In this document: one piece after another, positions 1-5,061 of the stretch
How positions within the stretch are numbered: the first letter of the stretch is position 1
Layout: the number at the start of each line of letters is the position of its first letter
NCBI GenBank assembly: GCA_903907615.1
Contig: CAIVOR010000084.1
Span: 1-6,526, forward strand
Origin: an uncultured Microbacteriaceae bacterium
Lineage (GTDB): Bacteria; Actinomycetota; Actinomycetes; Actinomycetales; Microbacteriaceae
DNA: 6,526 bases
Direction: 5' to 3'
Position numbers and translations under genes: made by a program
The notes under the pieces: generated by a model
What the model saw: the letters and a program-made list of their open reading frames with translations, nothing else
Database searches by the model: none
What the model was told of the DNA's origin: nothing

Positions 1-1586
1 CCACGAGCACGTATGTGCTCAAGCCCGCTGATTTAGCAAGGTTCGTCAAGGTAACGGTCACGTGGGCAAAAACTGGCAACGGGGACACGCCTGCGCTCTC
101 TGCTGCAACAGCTGTTGTTGCGGCGGGGACCTTTGCCACTCCGCCGGTCCCCACTATTTCGGGAACAGTAATAGTAGGGGAGACGCTCACCGCCAACGAG
201 GGAACATGGTCGCCGACTCAGGATTCGTTTACGTATGTTTGGCAATGGTCGGCAACGACGACCGGAACCTATGCTGCGATTTCCGGTGCTACGGGCAAGT
301 CTTACGCCCTGCAACCCACTGATCGTGGTCGCTTCATCAAGGTTGTAGTGACGGCGGTAAAGTCTGGCTTCACATCTGGTGTCGGAACGAGCATTGCGTC
401 GGCCGCGGCGAATGCTCTCTTTACGACGGCGCCCACTCCTACGATTGCGGTTGCTGGCGGCACTGCGGCAGCGGTGGGCAAGGTACTTACGGCGACGACG
501 GGCGCCTGGTCGCCCACGACGATTACAACGCCGAGCGCTGGGACGATTGCTTACACCTATGTCTGGAAGCGCAACGGTTCAGCGATTACGGGTGCAACGG
601 CAGCGTCCTACACTCTTGTCGCTGCGGATCTGGGTGCCGCAATCACGGTTGCTGTCACGGCAACTCTGAACACCTATGTGACGACGACGAAGGAAAGCAC
701 CGCCACGGCGAATGTGATTAAGGGTGCGTTTACGACGTCGCCGACACCCGTGATTACGGGAACCCCCGTCGCAGGTCAGGTCTTGGGCATCACCCTCGGA
801 ACGTGGGCACCGGTTCAGGATTCCTTCGCATATCAGTGGAGTGTGAACGGTGCGGCGGTTACCGATGGAACCGGTGTTGCCACTACGTACACGGTGAAGG
901 TCGCTGATGCGGGACTACCAATCACGGTGACAGTTACGGCCAAGAAGACCGGTTACGACGACATGTCCAAGACGAGCCTGGCTACCGGCTTGGTGACGTT
1001 GCCGTTGATTGCGACAGCTCCGACGCCAACGTTCACGCCGACGACCCTATTGAAGCCGGGGGCCACGCTCACGGCAAACCCCGGAGCCGCGCCGACGGGG
1101 GCAGTAGTGAAGGGCTACCAGTGGTCACGTGCCACGACGTCAACAGGTGTGTACACCAACATTCCCGACGCGACGCTCAGCACATACACGCTGACGGGTA
1201 CCGACGCGGCGAAGTATCTCAAGGTCACGGTCACGTGGTCGAAGGCCGGCAATGCGGATACGCCCAAGTTGTCCGCGGCCACGATGTTGATTGCTGTGGG
1301 AACGTTCACAGCCACGGCTATCCCAACAATTACGGGTTCAGTGAATGTGGGCTCCACGGTGACAGCGAACGAGGGCGCTTGGACTCCTTCACCCGATTCC
1401 TACACGTACAAGTGGTATATCTCGACAACCTCAACGGGCACTTACACGTTGATCACTGGTGCGGCCAACCGGACTTATCAGGTCGCCCCGGGAGACGTCA
1501 ATAAGTTCCTGAAGGTCGAGATCACTGCTGTGAAGACCGGGTACACCACGTCGGCCGCATTCCGAAGTGCTGCAACGGCCGCTGTA
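1..1586 (+). repeat. Array of one partial and five complete Ig-like modules
   Basis: Module borders by eye: R0 (partial) 1-122, R1 129-413, R2 420-716, R3 726-998, R4 1008-1295, R5 1302-1586. R1, R3 and R5 are close to the family pattern, with GTW, GTW or GAW followed by P and then DSF/Y. R2 has a longer strand B-C region (TTITTPSAGTIAY). R4 lacks the first conserved Trp (ANPGAAPTGAV). R0 and R4 share the unusual ending TW.K.GN.DTP.LSAAT, which the other modules lack. R0-R1 aligns with R4-R5 without gaps at a fixed distance of 391 codons (1173 bases). These are protein-domain repeats that have diverged at the DNA level, not short DNA tandem repeats. Confidence 0.85.
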
Positions 1587-1607
1587 GGTCCAGCCCTTCC
1601 GCAATAG
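1..1607 (+). CDS. Secreted-type protein of tandem Ig-like repeats, 5' end outside the window
   Basis: The frame is open from base 3 (in-frame GTG at 15) to a TAG at 1605-1607. The gene starts upstream of the window, because residues before the GTG continue a repeat module seen elsewhere in the protein. The visible 530 residues consist only of about 90-residue modules of the pattern PTIxG-x-VGxxLTAxxGxWxP...YxWxxx...IxGAT...Y.L...D.G..IKV.VTAxKxGY. They are very rich in Thr, Ala, Ser and Val and contain no cysteine. This pattern is common in extracellular actinobacterial proteins; an Ig-like beta-sandwich fold is inferred from alternating beta-type residues and the conserved Trp. The C-terminus is AAVGPALPQ: there is no LPXTG sorting signal and no membrane segment, so the protein is probably released or held noncovalently. 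The N-terminal domain is unknown. The next gene carries the same modules behind a protease, so a catalytic N-terminus is possible but unseen. The coding call is near certain; the function is unknown. Confidence 0.9.
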   Translation, partial: TSTYVLKPADLARFVKVTVTWAKTGNGDTPALSAATAVVAAGTFATPPVPTISGTVIVGETLTANEGTWSPTQDSFTYVWQWSATTTGTYAAISGATGKSYALQPTDRGRFIKVVVTAVKSGFTSGVGTSIASAAANALFTTAPTPTIAVAGGTAAAVGKVLTATTGAWSPTTITTPSAGTIAYTYVWKRNGSAITGATAASYTLVAADLGAAITVAVTATLNTYVTTTKESTATANVIKGAFTTSPTPVITGTPVAGQVLGITLGTWAPVQDSFAYQWSVNGAAVTDGTGVATTYTVKVADAGLPITVTVTAKKTGYDDMSKTSLATGLVTLPLIATAPTPTFTPTTLLKPGATLTANPGAAPTGAVVKGYQWSRATTSTGVYTNIPDATLSTYTLTGTDAAKYLKVTVTWSKAGNADTPKLSAATMLIAVGTFTATAIPTITGSVNVGSTVTANEGAWTPSPDSYTYKWYISTTSTGTYTLITGAANRTYQVAPGDVNKFLKVEITAVKTGYTTSAAFRSAATAAVGPALPQ

Positions 1608-1686
1608 ATGGTTAATCGCTAACCCGAACCCATCCCAGGAAATCCCGAACGGGACCATAAGAAATTGGACAATTCTTTACCGTTCA

Positions 1687-1700
1687 TGGGAGCGCTCCTA
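1687..1700. promoter_or_regulatory. Candidate operator of a CebR/CelR-type LacI-family repressor
   Basis: The bases read TGGGAGCGCTCCTA, with a perfect 10-base palindrome GGAGCGCTCC at 1689-1698. It matches 13 of 14 positions of TGGGAGCGCTCCCA, the operator known for CelR of Thermobifida fusca and CebR of Streptomyces, repressors released by cellobiose. It lies 78 bases upstream of the protease ATG at 1779 and is the only such site I found in the window. A weak promoter could flank it: TTTACC at 1676-1681 and TAGACA at 1699-1704 with a 17-base spacer, which would place the operator between -35 and -10. That promoter match is poor and is offered only as a possibility. The regulator itself is not in the window. 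Confidence 0.6.
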
Positions 1701-1766
1701 GACACCCGAAGAGGTGACGTCGTTAGTGTCGGAGTTGCGGGCCAGAGGTTGATCCGCAACATCTTC

Positions 1767-1772
1767 GGAAGG
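1767..1772 (+). promoter_or_regulatory. Ribosome binding site setting the protease start
   Basis: GGAAGG lies 6 bases before ATG 1779. The same frame is open back to a TTG at 1665, but that start has no such site and would put 38 residues, several of them charged, in front of a textbook signal peptide. This site therefore decides the start at 1779. Confidence 0.75.
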
Positions 1773-1778
1773 CTCAGA

Positions 1779-3242
1779 ATGTCTCGGATCAAGCAGTCGT
1801 TGTTGTGGCGCACCGGTGCCGCATCGCTGGCACTCGTGGCCGTATCCACGTCGTTGTCGCTCGGAATCTCGGGGCCTGCGTTTGCCGCAAGTGCCTCGCC
1901 CGGATCACAAGTCACCCCACTGATTGTGGGTGGCCAGCAGGCCACCATCGCGGATGCTCCCTGGCAGGTCGCCCTCATCGATTCGTCAGCGGCGACTGAG
2001 TATGACGGCCAATTCTGTGGCGGCTCGCTCATCGCCGCCCAGTGGGTAGCGACGGCCGCACACTGCGTGGTTGACAGCGGTTCGATTTCAGCGGCGTCGA
2101 GCATCAAGATCCTCGCGGGGCAGGCCACGCTGTCTCAGAGCTCCAACAGTCGGGCAGTGTCGGTTTCCAAAATTTACGTTCACCCGCTCTATTCATCGTC
2201 AGCCGATACTGACGACATTGCTTTGATCAAACTGACAAACCCGCTAACGCTTGTCGCTGGCAGCATCCAAAAAATTGACCTGCCCTCAGCGGTTCCTGCC
2301 CTCGGCGGCCCCGTTCTCATTACGGGGTGGGGCTCAACCGCCTACGGCGGAAACAATTACCCCACTGTCATGCGCAAGACAACAGTCGACATCCTCGCTG
2401 ACTCCATTTGTAACTCCTCGTATGCACCCGGATATAACGCGACCAAGATGCTCTGCGCCGGTTCCGCAGCGCTCGACCGCGACACCTGTCAGGGCGACAG
2501 CGGTGGTCCCCTCGCGCGCTTCGGCGACACGTGGGTGCTGCAGGGAATCACGAGTTTTGGCAACGGTTGTGCGAACGGGGCAGACCCGGGCGTCTACACC
2601 GAGGTGTACACATACCGCTCGTGGATTAGCCAGTGCGTGACGACGACGTCAAGCTTTACGACCGCGCCTAACCCCACTCTGTCGGGAACATTGACCGTTG
2701 GCCAGACGGTAACGGCCGCGCCGAGAACATGGTCGCCCACACCCGATTCGTTCACTTATGTGTGGAAGCGGGCATCGAGCGCAACGGCCACCTCGTGGAC
2801 CACGATTAGTGGGCAGTCGGGCAGCAGTTATCAACTCGCCTCGGCCGACCTTGGCCAGTTCATTCGCGTCGAGGTCACCGCGGTCAAAACCGGATACACG
2901 TCGCCGACGCCAGCGCCCTTTGTGGTGTCAGCGTCTGCCGTTTCCGCGGGCACCTTTGCCACCACATCGACGCCGACGATTACGGGAATCCTCAAAACCA
3001 ATTCGACGCTCACTGCCAACGAAGGCACCTGGACTCCACGCCCTGACTCGTTCACGTACAAGTGGATGTCGTCCGCAACGTCCGGCGGAACCTACACGGC
3101 GATTTCGGGAGCAACGGCTAAGACCTACGTTCTGAAGTCGACGGACCGCAATCGATACATCAAAGTTGTGATCACCGCTGTCAAGGCGGGATACACAACC
3201 TCGGCGCAATTCACGAGCCAAGCGACAGCGCGCATAGGCTAG
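1779..3242 (+). CDS. Secreted trypsin-like serine protease (S1 family) with two C-terminal Ig-like repeats
   Basis: This 487-residue protein is predicted to be exported and to cleave proteins after Lys or Arg. The signal peptide covers residues 1-36 (MSRIKQ, then a hydrophobic stretch, cleavage probably after AFA). A 12-residue propeptide follows, then the mature start IVGG at 49-52. The triad is His95 (TAAHC), Asp146 (DDIAL) and Ser241 (GDSGGP). Asp235, six residues before the catalytic Ser, is the trypsin S1-pocket Asp189, and Gly261 and Gly271 match Gly216 and Gly226, so specificity should be trypsin-like. Cys pairs 80/96, 211/226 and 237/264 are the standard ones; Cys286 at the end of the protease domain has no obvious partner. 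Residues 293-391 and 392-487 are repeats like those of the upstream gene and may bind a surface or polymer. There is no anchor at the C-terminus. Oddly, the residue before IVGG is Leu and the propeptide has no Lys or Arg. The substrate is unknown. Confidence 0.93.
   Translation: MSRIKQSLLWRTGAASLALVAVSTSLSLGISGPAFAASASPGSQVTPLIVGGQQATIADAPWQVALIDSSAATEYDGQFCGGSLIAAQWVATAAHCVVDSGSISAASSIKILAGQATLSQSSNSRAVSVSKIYVHPLYSSSADTDDIALIKLTNPLTLVAGSIQKIDLPSAVPALGGPVLITGWGSTAYGGNNYPTVMRKTTVDILADSICNSSYAPGYNATKMLCAGSAALDRDTCQGDSGGPLARFGDTWVLQGITSFGNGCANGADPGVYTEVYTYRSWISQCVTTTSSFTTAPNPTLSGTLTVGQTVTAAPRTWSPTPDSFTYVWKRASSATATSWTTISGQSGSSYQLASADLGQFIRVEVTAVKTGYTSPTPAPFVVSASAVSAGTFATTSTPTITGILKTNSTLTANEGTWTPRPDSFTYKWMSSATSGGTYTAISGATAKTYVLKSTDRNRYIKVVITAVKAGYTTSAQFTSQATARIG
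2655..3239 (+). repeat. Two Ig-like modules at the protease C-terminus
   Basis: The modules lie at about 2655-2948 and 2952-3239, immediately after the protease domain. Both carry TWSP or TWTP, DSFTYVW or DSFTYKW, and ending motifs VEVTAVKTGYT or VVITAVKAGYT. The second module aligns without gaps to module R1 of the upstream gene (about 54 of 86 residues identical, counted by hand) and to R5 (about 53 of 86). By the same count R1 and R5 share only about 44 of 86. Confidence 0.85.
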
Positions 3243-3246
3243 GCCC

Positions 3247-3729
3247 ATGACCGAGAAGCTCCCCGCGACGAGCTTCATCATCGGAATGGCACTTCTTTAT
3301 GGGGTGGCTGCCGCTGCCGTGCTCATCATGGGGCTCGGCATCGTGACAGTGGTGGCGGCCACCGACAATCCGTTTGCCCCGCTCGTGCAGGGTCCGGCGC
3401 TCACTGCGGCCATCATCGCTCTGCTCGTGCTCATTGTGCTGCTGATTGTTGTGGGACTGCGCCGAGACAACCGCGTGCGTTGGACGCGGATTGCGGGAAC
3501 ATCCGGCCTTGTGGTGCTGGCCTACCTAGTGGCGTTCGTCATTGTCAGCATTCTGACGAGCGGCAGTGATGGACTGTTGGTCGCGCTGAGCGCCCTGTTC
3601 CTCTTTGTCTCGCCCGCCACACTCGTAATCGCGGTCGCCACGGTTGCTGCCACCTGGGGCTACTTCGGCACGCTGCGCTGGCAGGTGCGAAACGCAGACA
3701 CCAAGCAGTTCGCGTCGCCCGACGACTAG
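3247..3729 (+). CDS. Four-helix membrane protein of unknown function
   Basis: I do not recognise this 160-residue protein. It has four hydrophobic segments, at about residues 9-38, 51-71, 84-103 and 108-140, joined by a short charged loop (LRRDNRVRWTR, 71-81). It ends in a polar tail (RNADTKQFASPDD). Positive charges in the 71-81 loop and around Arg144 and Arg148 suggest both lie in the cytoplasm, which places the N- and C-termini inside. There are no Cys, His or clustered acidic residues that would suggest an enzyme or metal transporter. ATG 3247 follows the protease stop by only 4 bases (TAG GCCC ATG), and there is no strong ribosome binding site, only AGG at 3241-3243. Translation is therefore probably coupled to the protease gene. 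A role in handling or resisting the protease is conceivable from position only. Confidence 0.8.
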   Translation: MTEKLPATSFIIGMALLYGVAAAAVLIMGLGIVTVVAATDNPFAPLVQGPALTAAIIALLVLIVLLIVVGLRRDNRVRWTRIAGTSGLVVLAYLVAFVIVSILTSGSDGLLVALSALFLFVSPATLVIAVATVAATWGYFGTLRWQVRNADTKQFASPDD

Positions 3730-3796
3730 CGAGGGTCCCTTTCACGCCGGGCTGCCTGCACGGCTGGGGAAAGTTCGTCCGACTTCGACGGTGAAT

Positions 3797-3802
3797 ACGA
3801 TT
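3797..3802 (+). promoter_or_regulatory. Candidate -10 element for leaderless transcription of the prepilin peptidase gene
   Basis: TACGAT fits the actinobacterial TANNNT pattern and ends 10 bases before ATG 3813, so transcription could begin at or just before the start codon. The -35 region is weak (TTCGTC at 3774-3779, 17-base spacer). No ribosome binding site precedes the ATG, and an in-frame TGA at 3792-3794 rules out an upstream start, which fits leaderless expression. The rest of the 83-base gap after the membrane protein gene shows no convincing terminator. Confidence 0.4.
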
Positions 3803-3812
3803 TACTTCCCGC

Positions 3813-4379
3813 ATGATTCTGGCTTTGCTCGCTCCCGATTCGGCCGCAACCACCACTCCCTCTCCTGCCACGACCGCCGCGGGCACTCTGCTCGAAACGC
3901 TGGCGTGGCTCACGTTTCTCGGCCTCGGCATCGCACTCACCATCATTGATGCCCGCTCGCGACGCCTCCCGAATCGACTCGTTGCCCTGCTCACGGCGGG
4001 CGGGCTGCTCTTCTTCACGTCGGCCGCCCTCGTTGAGCCGAACCTGCCGGCACTGTGGCGTGCGCTCGCCGGCCTCGGCATCAGCTTTGCCCTCTATCTG
4101 GTGATCTCACTGGCGGCCCGAGGCGGTCTCGGCGCCGGCGACGTGAAACTTGCTGCTCCGGTGGGTCTCTACCTCGGCTGGTTGGGCTGGGAGGCGCTGG
4201 TGTGGGGAATCGTTCTTGCCTTTGTTGTGGGAGGCATTGCCGGGCTCGCTGTCGCGGCCCGAAAACGGCGGATCCGAGGTGTCACCGTGCCGTTCGGACC
4301 GTTCATGCTTGCCGGGGTTGTGGTCACGGCAGGTCTCGTGGTCTGGGGGCCACTGATTTCGACAAGCTCAATCGGCTAG
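3813..4379 (+). CDS. Type IV prepilin peptidase, A24 family, short form
   Basis: This is an integral-membrane aspartyl protease that removes the leader peptide from type IV or Flp/Tad prepilins, or from competence pseudopilins. The 188 residues contain both catalytic aspartates of the family: Asp46 in IIDARSRRLPN and Asp110 in the GxGD motif (GLGAGDVKL, 105-113). The late motif VPFGPFMLAG is at 159-168. About six membrane segments are visible (roughly 29-45, 58-73, 83-100, 114-122, 126-148, 162-180). It lacks the N-terminal CxxC methyltransferase domain of PilD-type enzymes, like the short TadV/CpaA-type or actinobacterial enzymes. The Ala/Thr/Pro-rich stretch at residues 8-25 is unusual; the true start could be further downstream. 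No pilin, ATPase or platform gene is in the window, so its substrate cannot be named. It ends 307 bases before rpsL. Confidence 0.88.
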   Translation: MILALLAPDSAATTTPSPATTAAGTLLETLAWLTFLGLGIALTIIDARSRRLPNRLVALLTAGGLLFFTSAALVEPNLPALWRALAGLGISFALYLVISLAARGGLGAGDVKLAAPVGLYLGWLGWEALVWGIVLAFVVGGIAGLAVAARKRRIRGVTVPFGPFMLAGVVVTAGLVVWGPLISTSSIG

Positions 4380-4415
4380 GGGCATCCCGATGCGTGGCCG
4401 GGTCACAATTCGCAT

Positions 4416-4445
4416 TTGACCCCCTCCGCACTACCGGGCTACTAT
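4416..4445 (+). promoter_or_regulatory. Probable sigma-70-like promoter of the str operon
   Basis: The -35 is TTGACC (4416-4421, five of six consensus bases). The -10 is TACTAT (4440-4445, fitting TANNNT), and the spacer is 18 bases. This is the best promoter match in the window. The predicted start of transcription is about 4452. The -35 overlaps one copy of the TGACCC motif, so a protein bound there could block polymerase. Confidence 0.65.
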
Positions 4446-4529
4446 TGAGAATTGGTGCGCAAAGAGGCGCGTCTGTTTTCGCTTGCCAAAACAAGGGAAT
4501 CAGGCCGCCGCCGGAGCATCAGTTCCATA

Positions 4530-4557
4530 GGGTCAACACTCCCTCCGGGAGTGACCC
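4530..4557 (+). other. Bulged stem-loop in the rpsL leader
   Basis: GGGTCA (4530-4535) and CTCCC (4539-4543) pair with GGGAG (4547-4551) and TGACCC (4552-4557). This gives 11 base pairs with a 3-base bulge (4536-4538) and a TCC loop. No T-run follows, so a classical intrinsic terminator is unlikely, although high-GC bacteria sometimes use such hairpins. Downstream of the predicted promoter it would be part of the leader RNA. If the promoter is instead downstream, it could end transcription of the prepilin peptidase gene. Confidence 0.6.
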
Positions 4558-4615
4558 CCACGGCATATTCGCCACACAAGGTTCGACACTCGTCGCAACT
4601 GGGCGAATAACTACG

Positions 4616-4687
4616 ATGACCCCTCGGATTCACCTGAATCTCTGGGGAAAACCGCTGTCACCGTGCAGTCCAAACAAGGAGAAATAG
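4616..4687 (+). CDS. Possible 23-codon upstream reading frame before rpsL
   Basis: ATG 4616 opens a frame of 23 codons (starting MTPRIHLNLW) that ends with TAG at 4685-4687. The last base of the stop is the first base of the rpsL GTG (TAGTG), an arrangement typical of translational coupling. There is no good ribosome binding site before the ATG, and the peptide resembles nothing I know. The rpsL ribosome binding site lies within its last codons. It may be chance; it is listed because of its exact overlap and its position in the leader. Confidence 0.25.
   Translation: MTPRIHLNLWGKPLSPCSPNKEK
4676..4681 (+). promoter_or_regulatory. Ribosome binding site setting the rpsL GTG start
   Basis: AAGGAG lies 5 bases before GTG 4687. 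An upstream in-frame GTG at 4663 would add eight residues absent from S12 proteins and would put this site inside the gene. The start at 4687 gives the conserved N-terminus MPTINQLVRKGR. Confidence 0.9.
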
Positions 4688-5061
4688 TGCCAACCATTAA
4701 CCAGTTGGTTCGTAAGGGTCGTACGCCCAAGGTCACCAAGACCAAGGCGCCCGCACTCAAGGCGAACCCGCAGCAGCGCGGCGTATGCACGCGTGTCTAC
4801 ACGACCACGCCCAAGAAGCCCAACTCGGCTTTGCGCAAGGTTGCTCGTGTCAAGCTTTCGAACGGTACCGAGGTCACCGCCTACATTCCCGGTGAAGGTC
4901 ACAACCTTCAGGAGCACTCGATGGTGCTCGTCCGCGGTGGTCGTGTGAAGGATCTCCCCGGTGTGCGTTACAAGATCGTGCGCGGTGCGCTCGACACCCA
5001 GGCGGTCAAGGGCCGCAAGCAGGCGCGTAGCCGCTACGGCGCGAAGATGGAGAAGAAGTAA
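4687..5061 (+). CDS. rpsL: 30S ribosomal protein S12
   Basis: S12 is the small-subunit protein at the decoding centre and helps control translational accuracy. The 124 residues match the usual length and are full of family landmarks: MPTINQLVRKGR at the start, TTPKKPNSALRKVARVKL (40-57), GEGHNLQEHSMVLVRGGRVKDLPGV in the centre, and the basic tail GRKQARSRYGAK. Lys43 and Lys88 (numbering of this protein, as in Mycobacterium tuberculosis) are the unsubstituted residues, so there is no S12-based streptomycin-resistance change at these sites. Asp89 is the position that is beta-methylthiolated in Escherichia coli S12 (Asp88 there); I did not see the modifying enzyme here. It is the first gene of the str operon and its TAA shares one base with the rpsG ATG. 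Confidence 0.99.
   Translation: MPTINQLVRKGRTPKVTKTKAPALKANPQQRGVCTRVYTTTPKKPNSALRKVARVKLSNGTEVTAYIPGEGHNLQEHSMVLVRGGRVKDLPGVRYKIVRGALDTQAVKGRKQARSRYGAKMEKK

Larger units (their letters stand above)
4400..4622. repeat. Five copies of TGACCC/GGGTCA in the str operon leader
   Basis: Copies are GGGTCA at 4400-4405, TGACCC at 4417-4422, GGGTCA at 4530-4535, TGACCC at 4552-4557 and TGACCC at 4617-4622. The first two form an inverted pair with an 11-base spacer over the -35. The next two form the outer stem of the leader hairpin. The last overlaps the ATG of the upstream reading frame. A given hexamer would be expected about 0.1 times on both strands in a stretch this long with even base composition, somewhat more at this GC. 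By eye I found no copy elsewhere in the window. Confidence 0.55.
4380..4686 (+). other. Gene-free control region and 5' leader of the str operon
   Basis: These 307 bases separate the prepilin peptidase gene from rpsL. They hold a sigma-70-like promoter (4416-4445), a bulged stem-loop (4530-4557), five copies of TGACCC or its complement, a 23-codon reading frame (4616-4687) and the rpsL ribosome binding site. If the promoter is used, the mRNA leader before rpsL is about 235 bases, long for a ribosomal protein operon. Smaller inverted repeats are TGTTTT/AAAACA at 4474-4479 and 4488-4493, and GATTC/GAATC at 4627-4631 and 4636-4640. I see no clear terminator with a T-run for the upstream gene. 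Confidence 0.7.

Noticed and set aside
1610..1624. GGTTA/TAACC inverted repeat after the first gene as terminator
   Set aside because: Only five base pairs, AT-containing, no T-run; too weak to call.
1665..1778. Extended protease start at TTG 1665
   Set aside because: It has no ribosome binding site, would bury the signal peptide behind 38 residues, and would put the operator-like palindrome inside the coding region.
1..3239. Mobile element or CRISPR as explanation of the repetitive DNA
   Set aside because: The repeats are in-frame, diverged protein modules of about 90 residues; there are no transposase, terminal inverted repeats, or short identical repeats with spacers.
3545..4081. 178-codon minus-strand frame across two genes
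   Set aside because: It is antisense to the membrane protein and prepilin peptidase genes, Arg/Ala/Ser-rich in the manner of high-GC shadow frames, with no recognisable domain.
4457..4470. GCGC/GCGC inverted repeat just after the predicted transcription start
   Set aside because: Only four base pairs; expected by chance in GC-rich DNA.
4582..4617. Second str promoter with TTCGAC and TACGAT
   Set aside because: The spacer is 24 bases, too long, and no other good -35 fits TACGAT at 4612-4617.
4663..4686. Extended rpsL start at GTG 4663
   Set aside because: S12 proteins begin MPTINQL; the AAGGAG site serves GTG 4687.
4055..4687. 210-codon plus-strand frame overlapping the prepilin peptidase gene
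   Set aside because: Its first half is an off-frame reading of the peptidase with Arg/Cys/Gly-rich sequence. Only the last 23 codons, which lie in the leader, are kept as a low-confidence upstream frame.
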